Source: JBBSNV01 sp964458605 (GTDB taxonomy: Bacteria > Pseudomonadota > Alphaproteobacteria > Reyranellales > JAQSWP01). Taken from it: 15,931 nucleotides of DNA. The stretch covers positions 1 to 15,931 of the forward strand of contig CAYWLS010000045.1 of NCBI GenBank assembly GCA_964458605.1, written 5' to 3'. The notes under the pieces are model-generated. The model saw nothing but the letters and a program-made list of their open reading frames with translations, ran no database searches and was not told the origin of the DNA. Shown in pieces: positions 1 to 7,608 of the stretch. The translations under genes were made by a program, and so were the position numbers. How positions within the stretch are numbered: position 1 is the first letter of the stretch; each line of letters begins with the position of its first letter.

Positions 1-1483
1 CATGCCGAAGTTCAACTCGATCTCGATCTCCGGCTACCACATGCAGGAAGCCGGCTCGACGCTGGTCCAGGAGCTGGCGTTCACCCTGGCCGACGGGCTG
101 GAATACGTGCGCGCCGCCATGGCCAAGGGCCTGAAGATCGACGAGTTCGCCAACCGGCTGAGCTTCTTCTTCTGCATCGGCATGAACTTCTTCATGGAAG
201 TGGCCAAGCTGCGCGCCGCGCGCTTCCTGTGGGCCGAGCTGATCTCCAAGTTCAATCCGCAGAACCCCAACAGCCTGGCGCTGCGCACCCATTGCCAGAC
301 CTCCGGCGTGTCCTTGACCGAGCGCGACCCCTACAACAACGTGGTGCGCACCGCCTACGAGGCGATGGCCGCGGTGCTGGGCGGCACCCAGTCGCTGCAC
401 ACCAATTCCTTCGACGAAGCCATCGCGCTGCCGACGCCGACCTCGGCGCGCATCGCCCGCAACACCCAGCTTATCCTGCAGCACGAGACCGGCGTCACCA
501 AGGTGGTCGATCCGCTGGCCGGCTCCTATTACGTCGAGAGCCTGACCGCCAGCCTGATCGCCGAGGCGCGCAAGCTGATCGACGAGGTCGAGGCCATGGG
601 CGGCATGACCAAGGCGGTCGAGGCCGGCATGCCCAAGCTGCGCATCGAGGAGGCCGCGGCGCGGCGCCAGGCGGCGATCGATCGCGGCGAGGAAGTGATC
701 GTCGGCGTCAACAGGTACCAGCTCGACAAGGAACCGCCGATCGACATCCTGGACATCGACAACACCAAGGTGCGCGAGGCCCAGGTGAGCCGGCTCAACG
801 CCATCAAGGCCAAGCGCGACGAGGCCAAGGTGCAGGCCGCGCTCGAGGCGCTGACCGCCGCCGGCAAGGACGGCACCGGCAATTTGCTGGCGCTGTCGAT
901 CGAGGCCACCCGCGCCCGCGCCACGGTGGGCGAGATCTCGGTCGCGCTGGAGAAGGCCTTCTCGCGCCACCAGGCCACCATCCGCTCGATCTCCGGCGTC
1001 TACGGCCAGGGCTTCGAGGGCGACGACGGCTTCCGCCGCGTGCAGGGCGAGGTTGCCGCTTTCGCCGAGAGCGAAGGCCGCCGGCCGCGCATGCTGGTGG
1101 TGAAGATGGGACAGGACGGCCACGACCGCGGCGCCAAGGTGATCGCGACGGCCTTTGCCGATATCGGCTTCGACGTCGATATCGGGCCGCTGTTCCAGAC
1201 GCCGGAAGAGGCCGCCCGTCAGGCGATCGAGAACGACGTCCATCTGGTGGGCGTCTCCTCCCAGGCCGCCGGCCACAAGACCCTGGTGCCCGAACTGATC
1301 GGCCACCTGCGCAAGATGGGCGGCGGCGATATCCTGGTGGTGTGCGGCGGCGTCATCCCGCCGCAGGACTACGATTTCCTGCGCAAGGCGGGCGTGGCGG
1401 CGATCTACGGACCGGGCACCAACATCCCGGCCGCCGCCAGCGAGATACTGAACCTGGTGCGACGCGATCGAGCGGCGGCCTGA
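1..1483 (+). CDS. scpA: Methylmalonyl-CoA mutase, large subunit (3' part)
   Basis: Adenosylcobalamin-dependent enzyme that interconverts (R)-methylmalonyl-CoA and succinyl-CoA, feeding propionyl-CoA carbon into the TCA cycle; cytoplasmic. The frame is already open at the window edge (codons begin at base 2) and the first visible residues (PKFNSISISGYH) are internal to the family, so the N-terminal part of the TIM barrel lies upstream. In the 493 visible residues the barrel end shows RTHCQTSG (about 95-102) and TQSLHTNSFDEAIALPT (substrate/cofactor site region). The C-terminal cobalamin-binding domain carries the DxHxxG motif as D372-G-H374-D-R-G377, followed by a VGVSSQAAGHKT stretch and a VCGGVIPPQD stretch, all typical. 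The fused B12 domain identifies the catalytic large subunit. The next gene starts 48 bases after its stop. The symbol is one of several in use (mcmA, mutB, scpA). Family assignment is very secure. Confidence 0.97.
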   Translation, partial: MPKFNSISISGYHMQEAGSTLVQELAFTLADGLEYVRAAMAKGLKIDEFANRLSFFFCIGMNFFMEVAKLRAARFLWAELISKFNPQNPNSLALRTHCQTSGVSLTERDPYNNVVRTAYEAMAAVLGGTQSLHTNSFDEAIALPTPTSARIARNTQLILQHETGVTKVVDPLAGSYYVESLTASLIAEARKLIDEVEAMGGMTKAVEAGMPKLRIEEAAARRQAAIDRGEEVIVGVNRYQLDKEPPIDILDIDNTKVREAQVSRLNAIKAKRDEAKVQAALEALTAAGKDGTGNLLALSIEATRARATVGEISVALEKAFSRHQATIRSISGVYGQGFEGDDGFRRVQGEVAAFAESEGRRPRMLVVKMGQDGHDRGAKVIATAFADIGFDVDIGPLFQTPEEAARQAIENDVHLVGVSSQAAGHKTLVPELIGHLRKMGGGDILVVCGGVIPPQDYDFLRKAGVAAIYGPGTNIPAAASEILNLVRRDRAAA

Positions 1484-1531
1484 CGCCGCTCCATCCGATA
1501 AGCTCGAAGGTCCGCTTGGGGAGAGGACCGC

Positions 1532-4519
1532 ATGGACAAACGACGGACCCTGACCAGCCGCGTGCTGTGGGCGGCGGTGCTGCTGCTCAGCGCCGGCTGG
1601 ATCGCGGCGTTCTTCCTCTACGTCCAGGAGGCGATCGGCTGGCAGAATGCCGTCGACACGCTGCTGCCGCACGAGATCGCCACCCTGGTGCTGGCGCTGG
1701 CGGTGCCGCCGCTGCTGCTGGTGGCGTTGATCGCGGCGTTCCGCGGCCAGATGGCGGTCCACGTCAAGGAAGAGATGATCGACCGGCTGCCCAGCCTGCT
1801 GGACCGGGCCGGCGAGCAGGCCTCGACCGCGCTGGTCAATTCGCTCGCCGATCTCGACCGGCGCGCCACCGAGCTGCGCCACGACCTGGCGCAATCGGGC
1901 GACCGGCTGGGCGAGCTGGTGCAGAGCCTGTCGCAGAAATCGATCGAGCTCGACAAGTTCACCGAACTCACCGAGCGGTTGGCGCGCGAGCGCGTGGCGT
2001 TCGACGCCCTGGCCACGCCGCGGCTGGCGGAACTGGGCGACCTGGAGCGCAGGACCGACCAGCTACGCCTGCTGGTCGAGCAGGCGGTCAATGTCAGCCG
2101 CATGACCATCGCCGGTCTCAGCGACGCCTCGCAGGGCATGTCGACGGCGCTGAACGAGGTCATCGACGAAGCGCGCCGGCAGATCGAGGCGGTCAGCGGC
2201 AAGATGCGCGAGGCGCTGCGCGCGGAACTGGCCGGGCTGAACGACGTGCCGGGCCGCTTCGCCGACCAGGTCAAGGATGCCGGCGGCGAGCTGCACCAGC
2301 GTCTGCGTGCGGAGATCGCCGGTTTCGAGCAGGCCATGGATCTGGTGTTCGCCAGGGTGGGCGAGATCGGCGGCAAACTGCAGGGCACGCTGCACACGGA
2401 GATGGAAGGGTTCGATCAGGCGGTCGCGCAGGCTTTCGCCAAGGTCGGCGGCACCGGCGCCCAGTTGCAGGGCGCGCTGCACGGCGAACTCGCCGGCCTC
2501 GACGAGGCGACGATGCGCGCGGTCGAGCGCGTCACGGGCGCGGGTTCCCAGCTGCAGGGCGCATTGCAGGGCGAGATCGCCGGGTTCGACCGGTCGGTGA
2601 GGCACGCGCTGGAGCATGTCGGCGGCGTCGGCGGGCAGCTGCAGGGCGCCCTGCGCGAGGAGATCGCCGGCATCGACCAGGCGCTGGATCGCGCGCTGGC
2701 GCGCAGCAATGCCGCCGGCCAGCAATTGAAGGGCGAGCTCGACGGCCACGTCGCCGCCTTCGACGCCGCATTCGATCAGGCGGCCGAGCGGATCGGCCAG
2801 CGCCATGGCGAGATGCGCCACAATCTGGAAGGCGAAGTGGAGCGGCTTGGCGCGGCGGCCGATGCCGCGCGCGATCGCCTGGGGCAGCATGTCGGCCACC
2901 TCGCCGCCGAACTGACCCAGCGCCTGCAGTCGCACGCCACGGCGATGGACGTGCTGCTGAGCAAGGTCGCCGGCGTCACCGCCGCGTTCGACAAGCAGAG
3001 CCAGGCGGTGGGCGATGCCGCCCAGAAGGCGACCGACCAGGCGGTGGCGCTGGGCGAGGCCTTCAACCGCCAGAGCGCCAGCCTGTCGGGCGCGGCCACC
3101 CGCGCCGAAGCCGCCGCCGCCGCGGTGCGCGAGGTGCTGCAGAACGAAACCCAGGCGCTCGACGCCGCGCTGGCGCAGTCCAACAGCCGCATCGACCTCG
3201 TCAACGAGCGCATGCACGAACGCATCCGCCTGCTCGATGCCGCAGCCCAGTCGGCGGGCGACAAGATCGCCCGCGCCGGCGAACTGTTCCGGCGCGAGAT
3301 CGCCACCCTGGCCGGCGCGTCCGACAAGGCGCTGGGCGATTTCGACGCCATCGGCCAGTCGCTGCAGCAGCATGGCAGTCTGCTGGCCGAGCGGGCCGAG
3401 CAGGTGCGCAACCTGACGGGCGGCCTGTCGGCCGACGTGCAGCAACTGGAGCAGGCGCTGGAGCGCCAGGGCGGCGACATCGGCGAGCTGGCGCAGTCGG
3501 TGCTGGCGCGCATCGAATCGGTCAACGGCGCGCTGCGCGATCACACCGTCGGGCTGAATCACGCCGCGATGGCGGCGGTCGAGCGCAGCAGCGCGGTGGG
3601 CGACGCCTTGCGCGAACAGAGCGACGCCATGCAGCGGGCGATCGAGAACCTGGTCGATCGCGCCCCCGCGCTGGGCGCGCTGCTGCAGACCCAGACCCAG
3701 ACCCTGATCGGCAACACCGAGGACGCCGCCAGCCGCATCACCGAAATCGCCGAGCTGTTCGGTCAGCAGAAGGACATGATGGACGGCGCCTGGCAGGAAT
3801 CGCTGGGCGGGCTGCGCGAGCTGGGCGACGCCATCTCCAAGGAACTGGCGGCGCTGACCGTGGCGTCGGACGATGCCGCGCAGCGCATGACCGAAGTGGG
3901 CGACGCCTTCGCCGCCCGCGCGCGGCAGATCAACCTGGCGGTCGACACCGCGACCCACCAGGCCGGCGAGGCCGGCACCACCCTGACGGCGCGCATGGAT
4001 CGCTGGGCCACCACCTTGAATGCGGTGCTGGAGAACACCGAAGCGGCGATCGAGCGCATGAAGCTGCAGGCCGATGCGCTGCAGGTGGCCTCGCGCCAGG
4101 CGGTGGAGCAGGCCGAGCAGATCCGCGCCGCCGACGCGGAGGTGCGGCGCGACAGCTTCCTGCAGTCGGCCACCGAGATCGTGACGCAGCTCAATGCCGC
4201 GTCGGTCGATGTCAGCCGGCTGCTGAACGACGGCATCCCGGCCGATGCCTGGGCCAAATACCAGGGCGGCGATCGCGGCTTCTTCACCCGTCGGCTGCTG
4301 AAGATCAGGGACGACGGCGCCATTGCGGTCGTGCGCCAGAAATACAACGCCGACGGCGATTTCCGCGCCCATGTCGACCGCTATATCCGCCAGTTCGAGA
4401 AGCTTCAGGAGCGCGCGCTGCAGGTCGACAGCGAGAAGCTGCTGCACCAGGCCTTCATGACCGCCGATATCGGCAAGGTCTATATCCTGCTGTGCGAGGC
4501 GCTGGGGCGGCGCCCCTGA
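1532..4519 (+). CDS. Membrane-anchored long coiled-coil protein (TipN-like layout)
   Basis: A 995-residue protein of unknown function. It opens with two hydrophobic segments (about residues 11-30 and 49-70) and continues almost entirely as Ala/Glu/Gln/Arg-rich helix with no Pro/Gly-rich breaks, as expected of a long coiled coil. Residues 225-485 are nine tandem 29-residue repeats. The last ~100 residues (from about 895) look like a small separate domain containing WAKYQGGDRGFFTRRLL and ending in DIGKVYILLCEAL. The start is supported by a purine-rich GGGAGAGGA ribosome site six bases or so upstream of ATG 1532. Two N-terminal membrane helices plus a very long coiled coil is the layout of the alphaproteobacterial polarity factor TipN. 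That is an architectural resemblance, not a demonstrated homology. Other possibilities are an apolipoprotein-like or DNA-recombination (RmuC-like) helical protein. It follows the mutase gene by 48 bases and may be co-transcribed, though no functional link is evident. Confidence 0.85.
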   Translation: MDKRRTLTSRVLWAAVLLLSAGWIAAFFLYVQEAIGWQNAVDTLLPHEIATLVLALAVPPLLLVALIAAFRGQMAVHVKEEMIDRLPSLLDRAGEQASTALVNSLADLDRRATELRHDLAQSGDRLGELVQSLSQKSIELDKFTELTERLARERVAFDALATPRLAELGDLERRTDQLRLLVEQAVNVSRMTIAGLSDASQGMSTALNEVIDEARRQIEAVSGKMREALRAELAGLNDVPGRFADQVKDAGGELHQRLRAEIAGFEQAMDLVFARVGEIGGKLQGTLHTEMEGFDQAVAQAFAKVGGTGAQLQGALHGELAGLDEATMRAVERVTGAGSQLQGALQGEIAGFDRSVRHALEHVGGVGGQLQGALREEIAGIDQALDRALARSNAAGQQLKGELDGHVAAFDAAFDQAAERIGQRHGEMRHNLEGEVERLGAAADAARDRLGQHVGHLAAELTQRLQSHATAMDVLLSKVAGVTAAFDKQSQAVGDAAQKATDQAVALGEAFNRQSASLSGAATRAEAAAAAVREVLQNETQALDAALAQSNSRIDLVNERMHERIRLLDAAAQSAGDKIARAGELFRREIATLAGASDKALGDFDAIGQSLQQHGSLLAERAEQVRNLTGGLSADVQQLEQALERQGGDIGELAQSVLARIESVNGALRDHTVGLNHAAMAAVERSSAVGDALREQSDAMQRAIENLVDRAPALGALLQTQTQTLIGNTEDAASRITEIAELFGQQKDMMDGAWQESLGGLRELGDAISKELAALTVASDDAAQRMTEVGDAFAARARQINLAVDTATHQAGEAGTTLTARMDRWATTLNAVLENTEAAIERMKLQADALQVASRQAVEQAEQIRAADAEVRRDSFLQSATEIVTQLNAASVDVSRLLNDGIPADAWAKYQGGDRGFFTRRLLKIRDDGAIAVVRQKYNADGDFRAHVDRYIRQFEKLQERALQVDSEKLLHQAFMTADIGKVYILLCEALGRRP
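2204..2986 (+). repeat. Tandem 87-bp (29-residue) coiled-coil repeats
   Basis: Within the coiled-coil gene, residues 225-485 split into nine consecutive units of exactly 29 residues with no gaps. Copies 3 to 6 each begin LQGTL or LQGAL and share the pattern LQGALxxEIAGFDxAxxxA followed by xRVxxxGxQ. Copies 1, 2, 7, 8 and 9 are more diverged but keep the hydrophobic spacing. At the DNA level the copies start every 87 bases (for example a CTG codon at 2378). Such a period corresponds to eight helical turns at about 3.6 residues per turn, so a nearly straight helix or bundle is expected. The repeats look like internal duplication of a helical segment. Confidence 0.85.
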
Positions 4520-4534
4520 AGCGGCGGCAGGCGG

Positions 4535-5365
4535 CTACTTCTTCTGCAGCGAGTTCTTCTCGTCGGCGGTCAGCGGCCGGGCGTCGAACTTGGCCAGCCG
4601 GGCCACCACCGAGCCGATGCCAAGATCGAACTCCAGCCGCACCGGATAGTAGCGCCCCGAATCGTCGAGCTTGGCCAGCCACAGCCGCGCCGCCTTCTGC
4701 GGGCCCTCGTCGTCGGATCCCGGCTTGTAGCCGGCGATCCGCCGCAGCCGCACGTCGCAGCGCAGGCCCGGACCGGTGACCCCGATCGCGGCGCCATCGG
4801 GCACCGGCTCGATGCCCTTGCGGTCGATCATCAGGTCGAAGCGACGCTTGCCGTCGAAAACCGGGACGTTGGCGGCGCAAGGATCCTCGCGCGTCAGTAT
4901 CGCAGCCACCGCGGCGGTCAGCGGATCGAGGCTGCCGCGCCGCTGCGCGTCGCTGACCTCGCGCCCGGTCTTGACCTCCAGTGCCGGCTGGCTGGCATAG
5001 CTGACCTGTCCGTCCGGCCCATAGGCGTAGCTGAAGCGGCGGTCCTCGTCGCCCGCGCGCAGCCTGCCGCGGGCCGAGACATTCTGAAGCGATGCCGCCA
5101 GCCGTCCCGTGCTCTTGACCTCGGCATGGAAGCCGGCGCTGAACGCCGCCAGCACGCCCTGCTTGCGCACGTCGACATTGGCCGCGAAGCGGTCGTTGTC
5201 GACCAGGGTCGTGGTTTCGACGCGAAAGCCGAAGGCTCCGGCCAGGGTGATCTCGTAGTTCAAGGTAACGGCCCGGTCCTGGGCCAGCGCCGGCGCGCCG
5301 GCCAGGCCGCTCGCCAGCGCCGCCAGCCAGGGCAAGGCTCTCGCCGCGATACGGTTTCTTGCCAT
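4535..5365 (-). CDS. DUF3108 domain-containing secreted protein
   Basis: A 276-residue protein resembling the DUF3108 family, whose members are exported envelope proteins without an assigned reaction. The N-terminus MARNRIAARALPWLAALASG followed by LAGAPALAQ is a clear Sec signal peptide with cleavage expected after ALA (about residue 28). The mature part starts with VTLNYEITLAG, has a long beta-rich middle (KQGVLAAFSAGFHAEVKSTG type segments), a DPLTAAVAAIL motif typical of the family, and two cysteines (in EDPCAAN and GLRCDV) that could pair in the periplasm. ATG 5365 places the signal peptide correctly. ATG 5377 would add four residues, and neither has an obvious ribosome site. The gene faces the coiled-coil gene tail to tail with 15 bases between, and diverges from the ABC exporter gene over 75 bases. 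Function is unknown. Confidence 0.85.
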   Translation of the reverse strand: MARNRIAARALPWLAALASGLAGAPALAQDRAVTLNYEITLAGAFGFRVETTTLVDNDRFAANVDVRKQGVLAAFSAGFHAEVKSTGRLAASLQNVSARGRLRAGDEDRRFSYAYGPDGQVSYASQPALEVKTGREVSDAQRRGSLDPLTAAVAAILTREDPCAANVPVFDGKRRFDLMIDRKGIEPVPDGAAIGVTGPGLRCDVRLRRIAGYKPGSDDEGPQKAARLWLAKLDDSGRYYPVRLEFDLGIGSVVARLAKFDARPLTADEKNSLQKK

Positions 5366-5405
5366 GCGCCAGAACATAGGACGCATGCGCGGCGAGGCAA
5401 GGGGC

Positions 5406-5433
5406 TTGTGCGACGCGGGCCGGGCGCTAATGT
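5406..5433 (+). promoter_or_regulatory. Possible promoter of the ABC exporter gene
   Basis: TTGTGC (5406-5411) and TAATGT (5428-5433) are separated by 16 bases in the short divergent gap upstream of the exporter. Both boxes are imperfect matches to a sigma-70 promoter. If used, transcription would begin at about 5440-5441, right at the ATG, giving a leaderless or nearly leaderless mRNA. Confidence 0.3.
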
Positions 5434-5440
5434 GCCCGCC

Positions 5441-7318
5441 ATGGCCCATCAGCCGATGTCGTTCCGCTCCACGCCCAAGCTGGGCTGGCGTCATTCCTGG
5501 CGCACCATCTCCACCCTGCTGCCCTATCTGTGGCCGCGCGAAGCCGCCAACATGCGGTTGCGGGTGGCCATCGCGCTGGTCCTGCTGGTGCTGGCCAAGC
5601 TGGCCAACGTGTCGGTGCCGATCTTCTACAAGCGCACCGTCGATGCCCTGACGCCCGGCGCCGCCGCGGCGGTCCTGGTCGTGCCGGTCATGATGGTGGT
5701 GGCCTATGGCGTGGCGCGTGCCCTGGCGCTGGCCTTCGGCGAGCTGCGCGACGCGGTATTCGCCCGCGTCGCCCAGCGCGCCATCCGCCAGGTCGCGCTC
5801 AAGACCTTCCGGCATCTGCATGCCCTGTCGCTGCGCTTTCACCTGGAACGCCAGACCGGCGGCCTGTCGCGGGCGATCGAGCGCGGCACCGCCGGCATCG
5901 AATTCCTGCTGTCCTTTACCTTGTTCAACATCCTGCCGACCCTGGTCGAGATCGGTCTGGTTTGCGCGATTTTGTGGCAGCTTTACGACTGGCGTTACGC
6001 CGCGCTTACCCTGGGCACCATAGCGCTCTATGTCGGCTATACCCTGACGGTGACCGAGTGGCGCACCAAATATGTGCGCCGCATGAACGAGACCGACACC
6101 GAAGCCAACACCAAGGCGATCGACAGCCTGCTGAACTACGAGACGGTCAAGTATTTCAGCAACGAGGAGCACGAGGCGGCGCGCTTCGACCAGTCGCGCC
6201 AGCGTTACGAGCGGGCGGCGGTCAAGAGCAAGGCCACCCTGTCGATGCTCAATATCGGCCAGGGCGCGATCATCGCCGTCGGCCTGGTGGCGGTGATGAT
6301 CCTGGCCGGCAGCGGCGTGGTGGCCGGCGAGCGCACGGTGGGCGATTTCGTGCTGGTCAATGCCTATCTGGTGCAGCTCTACATGCCGCTCAATTTCCTC
6401 GGCATGGTGTATCGGGAAATCCGCCAGTCGATCGTCAACATGGAGCAGATGTTTTCGCTGCTGGCGATCAACGCGGAGATCGCCGATCGCCCCGACGCCA
6501 AGCCGCTGGCGGTGCCGCACGGCGCGGTCGAATTCCGCAACGTCGATTTCTTCTACGATGCCAACCGCCAGATTCTGCACGACGTCAGCTTCACCGTGCC
6601 GCCCGGCCGCACGATAGCGATCGTCGGGCCTTCCGGCGCCGGCAAGTCGACCATCTCGCGTATCCTGTTCCGCTTCTACGACGTGGCCAAGGGCGAGGTG
6701 CTGATCGACGGCCAGGATATCCGCGCCGTAACGCAGAAGAGCTTGCGCCAGGCGCTGGGGATCGTGCCGCAGGATACGGTGCTGTTCAACGACACGATCT
6801 ACTACAACATCGCCTACGGCAAACCCGGCGCCACCCGCGAAGAGGTCGAGCGCGCGGCCGGGCTGGCGCGCATCCACGACTTCATCGTCAGCCTGCCGGC
6901 GGGCTACGAATCGATGGTCGGCGAGCGCGGCCTCAAGCTGTCGGGCGGCGAGAAGCAGCGCGTCGCCATCGCTCGTACCATCCTGAAGAATCCGCCGATC
7001 CTGCTGTTCGACGAGGCGACCTCGGCGCTCGACACCCAGACCGAGCGCGGCATCCAGGCATCGTTGCGCGAAGTCTCGCGCGCCCATACGACCCTGGTGA
7101 TCGCCCACCGGCTGTCGACCGTGGTCGATGCCGACGAGATCCTGGTGCTGGCCCATGGCCGCATCGTCGAGCGTGGCACGCACGCGCAGCTTCTGGCCGC
7201 AAGGGGTCTCTACGCCACCATGTGGCAGCGCCAGCAGGAAGCCCAGCACGCGCCGACGGAGGAAGAGCCCTCCCTGCGCGAGCAGGGCCATCTGCGCGGG
7301 GCTGCGGCGGGCGACTAG
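5441..7318 (+). CDS. Atm1-type ABC exporter (half-transporter)
   Basis: A 625-residue fused membrane-plus-ATPase half-transporter that should act as a homodimer in the inner membrane. The first ~340 residues hold about six membrane helices. LNYETVKYFSNE (231-242) and LYMPLNFLGMVYRE (313-326) are hallmarks of the Atm1/ABCB7/HMT1 branch, which exports glutathione-linked sulfur species or metal-glutathione conjugates and supports Fe-S cluster assembly and heavy-metal tolerance. The ATPase domain is complete: Walker A GPSGAGKST at about 396-404, Q-loop PQDTVLF, signature LSGGEKQR from residue 500, Walker B ILLFDEA with D524 and catalytic E525, and switch His556 in IAHRLST. ATG 5441 is chosen because the upstream extension of the frame runs into the divergent gene; ATG 5456 is an alternative. 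No Fe-S genes are adjacent, so the substrate is inferred only from family. Confidence 0.95.
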   Translation: MAHQPMSFRSTPKLGWRHSWRTISTLLPYLWPREAANMRLRVAIALVLLVLAKLANVSVPIFYKRTVDALTPGAAAAVLVVPVMMVVAYGVARALALAFGELRDAVFARVAQRAIRQVALKTFRHLHALSLRFHLERQTGGLSRAIERGTAGIEFLLSFTLFNILPTLVEIGLVCAILWQLYDWRYAALTLGTIALYVGYTLTVTEWRTKYVRRMNETDTEANTKAIDSLLNYETVKYFSNEEHEAARFDQSRQRYERAAVKSKATLSMLNIGQGAIIAVGLVAVMILAGSGVVAGERTVGDFVLVNAYLVQLYMPLNFLGMVYREIRQSIVNMEQMFSLLAINAEIADRPDAKPLAVPHGAVEFRNVDFFYDANRQILHDVSFTVPPGRTIAIVGPSGAGKSTISRILFRFYDVAKGEVLIDGQDIRAVTQKSLRQALGIVPQDTVLFNDTIYYNIAYGKPGATREEVERAAGLARIHDFIVSLPAGYESMVGERGLKLSGGEKQRVAIARTILKNPPILLFDEATSALDTQTERGIQASLREVSRAHTTLVIAHRLSTVVDADEILVLAHGRIVERGTHAQLLAARGLYATMWQRQQEAQHAPTEEEPSLREQGHLRGAAAGD

Positions 7319-7608
7319 CTATTTTTTGCATTGCGGCGGTTTCGCCAGCGATGGACGCGACGCTTGTTGCGTATGCGGTATCGGCGTAAGCGATTCGGCA
7401 GGAAGCGCGATTTGGCGTCAGCGCTGTGAGGCTATTTCACGACCGTACCAGGTCTCATGCAGTCGGCATAATACGTTTGATTGCCCAGCTATCTCGTAAG
7501 TATCGATTCCATTTCTACGGGCATACCTGACTGTATAGCGCGGAAAAGTAGAACTGCCCTCCCTCTCCTTTCGTAGGAAAAGCGAATGTACTTGGATGGA
7601 GGGTTCTC
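7319..7608. other. A/T-richer intergenic leader region
   Basis: This 290-base stretch between the exporter and the glycine-rich protein is visibly less GC-rich than its surroundings and holds no convincing gene. A run of six T at 7322-7327 follows the exporter stop, but I see no good hairpin before it. CATAAT at 7467-7472 is a fair -10 box without a good -35 partner; TTGATT at 7477-7482 and TATAGC at 7534-7539 are other weak promoter-like words. The 3' end contains a structured leader described separately. Such a long A/T-rich upstream region suggests that the downstream gene has its own regulated promoter. Confidence 0.5.
7557..7603 (+). promoter_or_regulatory. Possible hairpin masking the ribosome site
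   Basis: The strong ribosome site GGAGGG (7598-7603), five bases before ATG 7609, is exactly complementary to CCCTCC at 7557-7562 in the same leader; a second partner, CTCTCC, follows directly. Between them, TTTC and GAAA around a GTAG loop (about 7570-7581) can form a small inner stem. If the outer six-base stem forms, translation of the glycine-rich protein would be blocked until the structure opens. This is read from complementarity only. Confidence 0.35.

Noticed and set aside
2063..4447. Long antisense open frame opposite the coiled-coil gene
   Set aside because: It mirrors the codon bias and 87-bp repeats of the sense gene; there is no ribosome site and no recognisable protein motif.
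229..4779. Very long open frame on the plus strand (over 1,500 codons) out of frame with the mutase and coiled-coil genes
   Set aside because: Its translation is Arg/Gly/Ala/Pro-rich junk typical of a shifted frame in GC-rich DNA, and it overlaps two well-supported genes and part of a third.
5126..5440. N-terminal extension of the ABC exporter
   Set aside because: It would overlap the divergent DUF3108 gene, and its residues do not resemble the family; ATG 5441 gives the normal length.
5366..7291. Upstream extension of the DUF3108 frame through the whole ABC exporter on the minus strand
   Set aside because: Lies antisense to the unambiguous exporter; the signal peptide near 5365 fixes the real start.
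7319..7340. T run after the ABC exporter as a terminator
   Set aside because: Six T residues are present, but I could not find a convincing stem just before them.
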